Source: Herbaspirillum rhizosphaerae_A | GTDB lineage: Bacteria > Pseudomonadota > Gammaproteobacteria > Burkholderiales > Burkholderiaceae_D | Length of the DNA stretch: 64,000 nt | Reading direction: 5' to 3' | Assembly (NCBI RefSeq): GCF_046025915.1 | Contig: NZ_JAQQFR010000001.1 | Location: forward strand, 310,001 to 374,000 | Shown: piece after piece, positions 43,636 to 50,893 of the stretch | Layout of the letters: each line of letters opens with the position of its first letter | Position numbering within the stretch: position 1 is the stretch's first letter | Translations under genes and position numbers: made by a program | The notes under the pieces: generated by a model | Seen by the model: the letters and a program-made list of their open reading frames with translations, nothing else | Databases searched by the model: none | Told to the model about the DNA's origin: nothing

Positions 43636-44880
43636 ATGGATTCCCTGATCGCCGCCTCTGCGCGTGCGCTCGCCGCCGGCGATGCGCTTGGCGCTCTCAA
43701 ACACGTCGCCCTGCGCGATGACCCGCCTGCGCTGGCCTTGCGCGGCATCGCCATGGCCCAGCTGGGTGAACTGTTGCGTGCACGCGAGTTGTTACGCCGC
43801 GCCGCGCGGGGCTTCGGTGCACATGAAGCACTGGCGCGCGCCCGCTGCGTCGTCGCCGAGGCTGAAGTGGCTCTGGCAGAGCGTGATATCGGCGGTTCAT
43901 CGCGTGCACTCACGGCGGCGCTGGCAACGCTGGAAGCACATGCCGACCGCGCCAATGCTTTGCAGGCGCGATTGATCGCGGCACGCCGGCTGCTGCTGCT
44001 GGGGCGTCTGGAAGAAGCTGAAACCGCACTGGCGCAACTCGATACGCGCGGCCTGTCAGCGTCGCTAGCTGCCGTCGCCGAATTGACGATAGCGGAACTG
44101 GCCTTGCGATCCTTGCGCATGGAACCGGCACGGCAGGCACTTGCCCGCGCACACGAGGCAGCCCATCAGGCACGCGTCCCTGCGTTGCTGGCGGAAGTCG
44201 CCGATGTACAAGCCACACTGGATCGCCCCGCTGCCCGGCGTCTCTGTGCGGATGGCGAGCAAGCCTTGCGTCTGGACGAGGTTACCGCGCTGCTGGGCCC
44301 TGCTTCCCATACCTTGGTCGTCGATGCCTGCCGTCGCGGCATCGGTGCCGGTATTGGCATAGGTGTTGGTGCCGCCTGGCAATCGCTGGCACGGCGGCCG
44401 ATACTATTCTCGCTGGCGCGTGCGCTGGCAGAAGCCTGGCCGCAAGAAGTCGGGCGTGAGGCCTTGATCGCCTGCGCCTTTCGCACCCATGATCCCGATG
44501 AGTCGCACCGGGCGCGCCTGCGCGTCGAAATCGGCCGTCTGCGCGCGCTTGTCGCAACACTGGCGCAGATCGAGGCAACGCCGCGCGGCTTCCTTCTCAA
44601 GCCGCGCGATGGCCGTTCCGTGGCGGTATTGCTGCCGCCGATTGATGGCGAACAGGCATCGCTGGTGGCGCTGCTCTCCGATGGTGCTGCATGGTCGACA
44701 TCCGCGCTGGCGCTGGCGCTTGATGCCAGCCAGCGCACGGTGCAGCGCGCACTGGCCGAGCTGGAAGCCGAAGGCCGCGTGCGCTCGATCGGACGGGCGC
44801 GAACGCAGCGCTGGTTATCGCCACCGCTGGCAGAATTCACGACAATCTTGTTACTCCCCGCTACGCTGCCAATGGAATAA
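43636..44880 (+). CDS. TPR-like / winged-helix regulator
   Basis: A 414-residue protein rich in Ala, Leu and Arg. Residues about 1-225 are TPR-like helical repeats (ARGIAMAQLGELLRARELLRRAARGFGAHEALARAR and later repeats). Residues about 255-335 resemble an OmpR-type winged helix (REALIACAFRTHDPDESHRARLRVEIGRLRALVATL). The C-terminal helix-turn-helix is WSTSALALALDASQRTVQRALAELEAEGRVRSIGRARTQRW. It is not a standard family member that I can name. It precedes a beta-propeller gene and a DUF899 gene on the same strand and may control them. ATG at 43636 is the likely start. Confidence 0.75.
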   Translation: MDSLIAASARALAAGDALGALKHVALRDDPPALALRGIAMAQLGELLRARELLRRAARGFGAHEALARARCVVAEAEVALAERDIGGSSRALTAALATLEAHADRANALQARLIAARRLLLLGRLEEAETALAQLDTRGLSASLAAVAELTIAELALRSLRMEPARQALARAHEAAHQARVPALLAEVADVQATLDRPAARRLCADGEQALRLDEVTALLGPASHTLVVDACRRGIGAGIGIGVGAAWQSLARRPILFSLARALAEAWPQEVGREALIACAFRTHDPDESHRARLRVEIGRLRALVATLAQIEATPRGFLLKPRDGRSVAVLLPPIDGEQASLVALLSDGAAWSTSALALALDASQRTVQRALAELEAEGRVRSIGRARTQRWLSPPLAEFTTILLLPATLPME

Positions 44881-44964
44881 AGTTTGTCCTACGTTGTTTT
44901 GCAGCACCGATAAACGGCGCACACCACGATAGACGACACAGACAAGAACCTGAAGGAGCTGATG

Positions 44965-45636
44965 ATGACCCGGAATAATCGCCAAGCCGAAGTAGCAACC
45001 CAACCCGCCGACATTGTGCGCGAATACGGCCCCTTCCCCGGCACCGACCGCGTAGCCGGCGTGACCCATGACGGCAAGCAAGTCTGGGCCGCCACCGGTG
45101 CCGCATTGATCGCCTTCGATCCTGCCAGCGGAGAACCCACGCGCACGCTCACGCATCCCTGTGACGCCGGCACCGCCTTCGACGGCACCTATCTGTATCA
45201 GATCGCCGAACAACGTATCGACAAGATCGATCCGGCTACCGGCGAGGTACTGACCTCAATCCCCGCCCCGGGGAATGGCAACGACTCGGGACTGACCTGG
45301 GCCGAAGGCAGCCTGTGGGTGGGCCAGCATCGCGATCGCAAGATCCATCGCATCAATCCGGCCACCGGTGCCATCATCCGCACCATCGATTCCAACCGCT
45401 TCGTCACCGGCGTTACCTGGGTCGACGGCGAACTGTGGCACGGCACATGGGAAGCCGAAGAAAGCGAACTGCGCCGCATCAATCCCGATACCGGCGCCGT
45501 GCTGGAGCGACTGGAAATGCCAGCCGGCACCGGCGTCAGCGGACTGGAATCGGACGGCGCAGATCTGTTCTATTGCGGCGGCGGCCTGAGCGGCAAAGTG
45601 CGCGCCGTGCGTCGGCCGAAGGCAAGCGACTCCTGA
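44965..45636 (+). CDS. Beta-propeller protein, glutaminyl cyclotransferase-like
   Basis: A 223-residue protein made of repeated propeller blades: KQVWAATGAALIAFDPASGEPTRTL, TYLYQIAEQRIDKIDPATGEVL, GSLWVGQHRDRKIHRINPATGAIIRTI, GELWHGTWEAEESELRRINPDTGAVLERL. Each has a W or Y at the start and a DPxTG turn. It resembles five-blade glutamine cyclotransferase or Virginiamycin-B-lyase-like folds, but has no signal peptide, so it is cytoplasmic. AAGGAG is 6 bases before the ATG at 44965. It follows the TPR/winged-helix regulator, 84 bp away. Enzyme activity is not evident. Confidence 0.75.
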   Translation: MTRNNRQAEVATQPADIVREYGPFPGTDRVAGVTHDGKQVWAATGAALIAFDPASGEPTRTLTHPCDAGTAFDGTYLYQIAEQRIDKIDPATGEVLTSIPAPGNGNDSGLTWAEGSLWVGQHRDRKIHRINPATGAIIRTIDSNRFVTGVTWVDGELWHGTWEAEESELRRINPDTGAVLERLEMPAGTGVSGLESDGADLFYCGGGLSGKVRAVRRPKASDS

Positions 45637-45798
45637 CCGCAGGCTCTGCGCGCGCAGACATGCTCTGCTGACGCCCTTTTTATTTCATCCATCAACAACG
45701 ATTTCATCAGCCTCACGGCAGGATCGTGCACGTCCCTTGCAATCTCGTTTTTCATTTAGCTGACAACCTTATCGGCTCTTCGAGCCAGGGAGAACATC

Positions 45799-46590
45799 AT
45801 GAACACCATCGTCGACAAAGCCGTTATCCCAAACCACCCCGTCGTCTCTGCAGAACAATGGCTGAGTGCGCGCAAGGCACTGCTGGCGCGCGAAAAAGAG
45901 CTGACGCGCCTGCGCGATGAAATCGCCCGTGAGCGTCGCGCATTGCCGTGGGAACGGGTCACCAAGGATTACATCTTCGACACACCTGCGGGCAAGCGCA
46001 CACTTGCCGAACTGTTCGACGGCCGCAGCCAATTGCTGGTGCAGCACTTCATGTTCGGCCCCGGTTGGGAACAGGGCTGCCCGAGCTGCTCTTTCATGGC
46101 GGACCACGCCGACGGCATGAACGTCCATCTGAAGCAGCGCGACATCACGCCGGTCGCCATCTCACGCGCGCCGCTGGCCGAGATCGAACGGTTTCGCCAA
46201 CGCATGGACTGGCAATTTCCGTGGGCGTCGTCGCATGACAGTGATTTCAACTTCGACTTTGCAGTCAGCTTCACACCGGAAGAACAAGCCAAAGGCGAGG
46301 TCTATTACAACTACGGCACGCGCTTCTTTCCGGCCGGCGAGGCGCCGGGCATCAGCGTGTTTTACAAGGATGACAGCGGCGCAGTGTTCCATACTTATTC
46401 CACCTTCGGCCGCGGCGTGGAAGTCATGATCGGCGCTTACAGCATGATCGATCTCGTGCCCAAAGGCCGCGATGAAGGCGATACGCCTCATCGGATGGCA
46501 TGGGTGCGCCATCACGACCGCTACGCGACAAGAGAGAGCCCGACCAAACAGACTGCGGTGAGTGGCGCTTGTTGCCACGCGCGCACCTGA
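45799..46590 (+). CDS. DUF899 (thioredoxin-like) protein
   Basis: A 263-residue soluble protein of the DUF899 family. Landmarks: LLAREKELTRLRDEIARERRALPWERV, LFDGRSQLLVQHFMFGPGWEQGCPSCSFMADH (CPSC redox-like motif), and GARVFHTYSTFGRGVE-like DDSGAVFHTYSTFGRGVE. The fold is thioredoxin-like; the function of the family is not established. GGGAG precedes the ATG. It lies 162 bp downstream of the propeller gene and before the truncated membrane protein gene, all on the plus strand. A Cys pair also occurs near the C-terminus (GACCHART). Confidence 0.85.
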   Translation: MNTIVDKAVIPNHPVVSAEQWLSARKALLAREKELTRLRDEIARERRALPWERVTKDYIFDTPAGKRTLAELFDGRSQLLVQHFMFGPGWEQGCPSCSFMADHADGMNVHLKQRDITPVAISRAPLAEIERFRQRMDWQFPWASSHDSDFNFDFAVSFTPEEQAKGEVYYNYGTRFFPAGEAPGISVFYKDDSGAVFHTYSTFGRGVEVMIGAYSMIDLVPKGRDEGDTPHRMAWVRHHDRYATRESPTKQTAVSGACCHART

Positions 46591-46605
46591 CCGCCCGAGC
46601 ATGTC

Positions 46606-47265
46606 ATGTCGACACTCTGGCCATGGCTGGCGGTTGCAGGCGCGGGCGCCCTGCATGGATTGAATCCCTGCACGGGCTGGATATTTGCCGCAGCGTGGGG
46701 ATGGCGATCACGTGATCGGATGCGAACGCTGCGCGCGCTGGTGCCGCTTGCTCTCGGGCATGCCGTATCGGTAGCGCTGGTGGCGGGTGCGGTGGCGCTG
46801 GGTGTCGGGATGGATGACATCACTTGGAAAACCGCGGCAGGCGTATTGCTGGCGATGCTGGTATGGGTCACCGCGCGTCGGCTCTCCGGACGCAAGAATA
46901 AGCTGGTCCGGAGACCGGCCACGCATGCGGGACTGGCGCTCTGGTCTTGCATGATGTCGACACTGCACGGTGCCGGACTGATGCTGGTGCCGGCGCTCGT
47001 TCCTCTGTGCCTGAGCAATTCCCCAGCACGGGAGATCACCGCCTCCGGCTCGCTGTTGCTGGCACTGGCGGCAGTCAGCGTGCACATGGCGGCGATGCTT
47101 GCCGTTACGGGTGTTGCCGGCGTGATCGCGTCCGGTCTCTTCCGGCGCGCCGATACCCATACCGAGATCGGCGCGCGCTTTCTTAGATTGCCAATTAAGC
47201 TGACAAGACAGGGGCGATCGGGAAATCAACAGGGATATCGGTCGCAGCATGCAGATAATTGCTGA
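46606..47265 (+). CDS. Membrane protein, probably truncated at the C-terminus
   Basis: A 219-residue hydrophobic protein with about five membrane segments and the motif GALHGLNPCTGWIFAAAWG at about residues 13-31, seen in an unnamed beta-proteobacterial membrane family. The last ~24 codons (after about 47191) are antisense to the 3' end of the convergent CMD gene and read as basic, low-hydrophobicity sequence (LTRQGRSGNQQG). A final membrane helix expected in the family appears lost. The overlap with the neighbour is 71 bp. The truncation is an inference; function unknown. Confidence 0.6.
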   Translation: MSTLWPWLAVAGAGALHGLNPCTGWIFAAAWGWRSRDRMRTLRALVPLALGHAVSVALVAGAVALGVGMDDITWKTAAGVLLAMLVWVTARRLSGRKNKLVRRPATHAGLALWSCMMSTLHGAGLMLVPALVPLCLSNSPAREITASGSLLLALAAVSVHMAAMLAVTGVAGVIASGLFRRADTHTEIGARFLRLPIKLTRQGRSGNQQGYRSQHADNC

Positions 47266-47737
47266 TGGTCTTGTCGCCGATTACCATCAGCACGTCGACC
47301 AGACTGCCCTTGCTGTAACCGGCAGCATAGAACGCATCGAGCAGCGCGGCATCGGCGTGGCCTTTATTGGCGGCAATGCTCAGTGTCAGCTTGGTCAGGG
47401 CATTCAATTTGGCGTCGAACGCTGCATCGCCTTTGCGAATGGCTATGATCTGCTCATCCGTGAAGCCCTGCATCTTGCCGACGACGGTGTGTGCGGAGAG
47501 GCAATACAGACAGTTGTTGTACTGGCTGACAACCAGGTTGATGACTTCGCGTTCTTTACCGCTCAGCGAACTCTTGCCGCTTTGCAGCGCCAGGTAGTTG
47601 CCCAGCGCATGCTCGGAGTGCGCGAAACCGGCATACAGATTCGGGACGAAGCCGAGCATCTTTTGCAGGTTGTCGAAAATGGCCTGATTCGCCGGGGAGA
47701 CTTCGCTGCGGCTTGGTACGTTGAATGTCGTTGTCAT
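47195..47737 (-). CDS. Carboxymuconolactone decarboxylase / AhpD-like protein
   Basis: A 180-residue CMD-superfamily protein with QKMLGFVPNLYAGFAHSEHALGNYLALQ and the redox motif NNCLYCLSAH, Cys-x-x-Cys followed by His three residues later, as in AhpD-like peroxidases. AAGGATAG precedes the ATG. It is not closely similar to the CMD gene at 1407. Its 3' end overlaps the convergent membrane gene by 71 bp. A LysR remnant lies on the other side (47905-48045, plus strand), so it may once have had a divergent LysR regulator. Likely role: peroxide detoxification; substrate unknown. Confidence 0.88.
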   Translation of the reverse strand: MTTTFNVPSRSEVSPANQAIFDNLQKMLGFVPNLYAGFAHSEHALGNYLALQSGKSSLSGKEREVINLVVSQYNNCLYCLSAHTVVGKMQGFTDEQIIAIRKGDAAFDAKLNALTKLTLSIAANKGHADAALLDAFYAAGYSKGSLVDVLMVIGDKTISNYLHAATDIPVDFPIAPVLSA

Positions 47738-47904
47738 GATGCCTATCCTTGTTGGTGAGGCACAGAGGCTCTGTGCGTGAGGCCATTATTGGCTTTTGCC
47801 TCTCCGCGCAGAAGACGGGCTGACCGACTAAGACTTATTCCCGCCGGGAATGAGGGCGGCAAAGCAGCGCGGTGCTCTACAAGGCGCACCCGCCGAGAAT
47901 TACT

Positions 47905-48045
47905 TGAACGCTGTGCATGTCACTCTCCAATTGGCCGATGGCGGTGTCCGTCCTTTATCCGCATCAGCGGCAGCTATCGCGGCGCGTGTGCTTGCTGGTG
48001 GACTGGATAACGGATCTGATACGTCAGGGTGAAAGCTCCGCCTGA
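47905..48045 (+). pseudogene. LysR-type regulator remnant (C-terminus only)
   Basis: In one frame the sequence reads NWPMAVSVLYPHQRQLSRRVCLLVDWI and continues to a TGA at 48043. The LYPHQRQLSRRV-x4-VDWI stretch is the canonical end of LysR-type regulators such as the quorum/oxidoreductase-linked type. No helix-turn-helix domain and no intact upstream frame are present, so it is a decayed gene next to the AhpD-like gene. Confidence 0.7.
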
Positions 48046-48118
48046 TCGTCAAGCCCTGCCACTCCCTTTACAGTTTGATTCCCTGACGAAAAAATTCGCG
48101 TTGCCAATTTTCGCATCA

Positions 48119-48147
48119 ACTTATATGATGTATGACAACATATAAGT
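48119..48147. promoter_or_regulatory. Inverted repeat upstream of SMP-30 gene, GntR-like
   Basis: ACTTATATG (48119-48127) and CATATAAGT (48139-48147) are perfect nine-base arms around an 11-base spacer containing TGTATGACA, a style seen in FCD-type GntR operators. It lies 186 bp before the SMP-30 start. No GntR gene is in the window near it. Confidence 0.5.
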
Positions 48148-48332
48148 ATGGACAGGCCAGCTAACCGCCAAGGCCTGCCACCCCAGGAGACAGCATCACC
48201 CTCTTTGCGACATGCCGCACCGGCATCGCCGTCGCAACCCATGCCTATATGGACCAAGTCTGATTTTCCGGATTGCCGGGCCCTGCCTGACTGGCGGAAA
48301 TATCAGCATTCTTTTCCCACATGGAGACAACG

Positions 48333-49403
48333 ATGAATCAAGAAGTGAAGAAGAAAATCGCCGGTTTTAACCCAACTCGTCGTACAACATTGCTCGGTGG
48401 CTTGGCGATGGCGACCACGGCCCTGACCGCCAAGGCTCAAAGTTTTGACTTCAAGGCCAGCCAGCGCTATCCCGATCCCAATGTGCAGGTGCTGGACAAG
48501 AGCTTCCTGAAATACCGCCTGTACAGCTCGACGGTCGAGCAACTGGCGACCGGTTTCCGCTGGGTCGAAGGTCCGGTCTGGTTTGGCGACGGCCGCTACC
48601 TCTTGTTCAGCGACATCCCCAACAACCGCATCATGCGCTGGGATGAAGTCACCGGCACGACGTCGGTATTCCGCAATCCGGCCAACTTCACCAACGGTCT
48701 GGCGCGCGATCGCCAGGGCCGCCTGATCGCCTGCGAACATCTGACACGCCGCGTCACCCGTACCGAATACGATGGCCGCATCACCGTGCTGGCCGATAAC
48801 TACAATGGCAAGCGCTTCAACTCGCCCAATGACATCGTCTGCAAATCGGACGGATCGATCTGGTTCACCGACCCGCCGTTCGGCATTGCCGGCGAATGGG
48901 AAGGCGACAAGCAGGCGTCGGAACTGCCGCATGCGGTCTATCGCATCGACGGCCAGAGCGGCAAGCTGAGCCTGATCACCGACGCGCTGGCCGGCCCCAA
49001 TGGCCTCGCCTTCTCGCCCGATGAAAAAGTCATCTACATCGTCGAATCGCGCGCCACCCCGAACCGCGTGATCTGGGCGTATCAACTGACCGACAACGGC
49101 ACCAAACTGGGTTCGCGCACGCTGGCGGTCGACGCCAACGGCCCGGGCGCCATTGACGGCTTCAAGGTCGACATCGACGGCAACCTGTGGTGTGGCTGGG
49201 GCAGCAACGGCGCGCTTGACGCCAATCCATCCGAGCTGGACGGCGTGCGCGTTTTTACACCGCAAGGCAAAGCCATCGGCCACATCCACCTGCCGGAACG
49301 CTGCCCGAACCTGGTGTTCGGCGGAGCGAAGAAGAACCGCCTGTTCATGGCCAGCAGCCATTCGCTGTACGCGGTGTACGTGGACACGCGCGGCGCGGTG
49401 TAA
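48333..49403 (+). CDS. Tat-exported SMP-30/gluconolactonase-family protein
   Basis: A 356-residue SMP-30/gluconolactonase/LRE-like six-blade propeller. A Tat signal is visible (TRRTTLLGGLAMATTALTAKAQ, twin Arg16-Arg17). Motifs include FRWVEGPVWFGDGRYLLFSDIPNNRI (metal Glu), FNSPNDIVCKSDGSIWFTDPPFG (Asn-Asp), and GPGAIDGFKVDIDGNLWCGW. It should hydrolyse a sugar lactone in the periplasm. GGAG precedes the ATG at 48333. A palindromic operator lies upstream. It is alone, and the sugar acid pathway it serves is not in the window. Confidence 0.9.
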   Translation: MNQEVKKKIAGFNPTRRTTLLGGLAMATTALTAKAQSFDFKASQRYPDPNVQVLDKSFLKYRLYSSTVEQLATGFRWVEGPVWFGDGRYLLFSDIPNNRIMRWDEVTGTTSVFRNPANFTNGLARDRQGRLIACEHLTRRVTRTEYDGRITVLADNYNGKRFNSPNDIVCKSDGSIWFTDPPFGIAGEWEGDKQASELPHAVYRIDGQSGKLSLITDALAGPNGLAFSPDEKVIYIVESRATPNRVIWAYQLTDNGTKLGSRTLAVDANGPGAIDGFKVDIDGNLWCGWGSNGALDANPSELDGVRVFTPQGKAIGHIHLPERCPNLVFGGAKKNRLFMASSHSLYAVYVDTRGAV

Positions 49404-49648
49404 GTCTCTGCCATATCGCAATACCCGTCGCGCTTCATCGCCAGATCGACAAATCAGGCGATGAAGCCCGGCTTATCTTTCCTTCCTATCGCCCCCTTGC
49501 CTGCATTGACGAGGCAACATCCACGAATAAATCCGCCTTCGCTCAGCGCAGCGTCAGACGGATAAATTAGAATGGCAGCCAGTGAACCATCCCTGCGGAT
49601 AACGCTTCGCCAGATCCGATTTCAAACCGGCAATCCCACACACTACAC

Positions 49649-50893
49649 ATGCGCTGCTCACCATTCGGCTTGCAACATCGCTACCGATACCGGCGCCTGC
49701 GCTCCGTTTTTCTTTTGCTTGTTCTGCCGCTGTGCGGTGCCCTGCTCGCCGCCTGCCAACGCCCGCCGGAGGTTCTGCCGCAGCAGGCGTATATCTGGCA
49801 GCGCCAATGGAGCCCGTCCGTTGTCAACGCCATGCAAGCCAGCGATCAACTGGTCGGCGGCTGGCGCGTGCTGGCGGCGGAACTGACCGCGCAACGCCAA
49901 TGGAAAATCGCCGCCCCCGACTGGCAGGCCCTCAGGACAACCACGCATGCGATTGTCATGGTGGTGCGGCTGGACGGCCAGACAGACAGTCTCGATGCTG
50001 CCACGCAAAACCGTGTGGCCGATCTGCTGACGCGCTGGCGGCAACAGAACATCCCGGTATCCGGAGTGGAAATCGACTACGACTGCCCGACCTCGCAACT
50101 GCCTGCTTATGCCGGCTTTCTGACCGGCTTGCGGCAACATCTGGATCGTGACACGACGCTGTCGATTACCGCGCTGCCGACCTGGCTCAACAGTCCTGCG
50201 CTGAACAAGCTGCTGGCCGTGGCGGATGAATCCGTCTTGCAGGTGCATGCCGTGATGAATCCACGCCAGGGCCTGTTCGATGCCGAGCGCGCGCATGCCT
50301 GGCTGAAAGCGTATGCGAAGCAGACGACGCATCCCTGGCGCGTTGCCCTGCCGTCTTACAGCACACGTGTCAGCTGGGACGATAACGGTCGCATCAGTGC
50401 GGTGGAAAGCGAACGGCCGTTGCTGGCTTCCGGTGAGACGTCGCAAGAACTATCAGCCTCGCCGACGGCGGTGAGCGCTTTCCTGGCGCAACTGGACAAG
50501 GATCCGTCACCGGGACTGATCGGCGTAGTCTGGTTTCGCCTGCCGACCGAAGACGATGTGCGCAACTGGAGCCCGACGACCTGGCAAGCTGTGCTGGCAC
50601 GCCAGCCATTGTCGTCGTCCCTCACGGTTGAAGTGCTGCCCAACGCGCAAGCTGGTCTGCACGACCTCACGCTACGCAATACCGGCAATGCTGACAGTGC
50701 ACTGCCGCCGGTAGTGCGCATCGACGCGGCATGCAACGCCGCTGACGGCATCAACGGCTACGCCCTCGAAGCGGACGCCAAAGGCAAATATCTGCGGCGC
50801 ACGCGCGAGGGATTATTGCGCGCGGGCTACCAACGCAATATCGGCTGGGTACGCTGCCAGCAACCAGACATCCAACTCCATGTGGAACGCTAA
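49649..50893 (+). CDS. DUF3142 lipoprotein
   Basis: A 414-residue exported protein. Lipobox LLAAC gives a lipidated Cys36. DUF3142 landmarks: QAYIWQRQW, GVEIDYDCPTSQLPAYAGFLTGLR, LSITALPTWLN and VLQVHAVMNPRQGLF. The fold is a TIM-barrel-like region with the acidic EIDYD motif reminiscent of glycosidases, so carbohydrate binding or cleavage is possible, though no activity is known. Its stop overlaps the start of the next gene by 14 bp. The pair is probably one operon acting at the envelope. Confidence 0.85.
   Translation: MRCSPFGLQHRYRYRRLRSVFLLLVLPLCGALLAACQRPPEVLPQQAYIWQRQWSPSVVNAMQASDQLVGGWRVLAAELTAQRQWKIAAPDWQALRTTTHAIVMVVRLDGQTDSLDAATQNRVADLLTRWRQQNIPVSGVEIDYDCPTSQLPAYAGFLTGLRQHLDRDTTLSITALPTWLNSPALNKLLAVADESVLQVHAVMNPRQGLFDAERAHAWLKAYAKQTTHPWRVALPSYSTRVSWDDNGRISAVESERPLLASGETSQELSASPTAVSAFLAQLDKDPSPGLIGVVWFRLPTEDDVRNWSPTTWQAVLARQPLSSSLTVEVLPNAQAGLHDLTLRNTGNADSALPPVVRIDAACNAADGINGYALEADAKGKYLRRTREGLLRAGYQRNIGWVRCQQPDIQLHVER

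Noticed and set aside
48303..49421. 372-codon minus-strand open frame opposite the SMP-30 gene
   Set aside because: Antisense shadow of a clear Tat-exported propeller gene; low-complexity charged translation with no family features.
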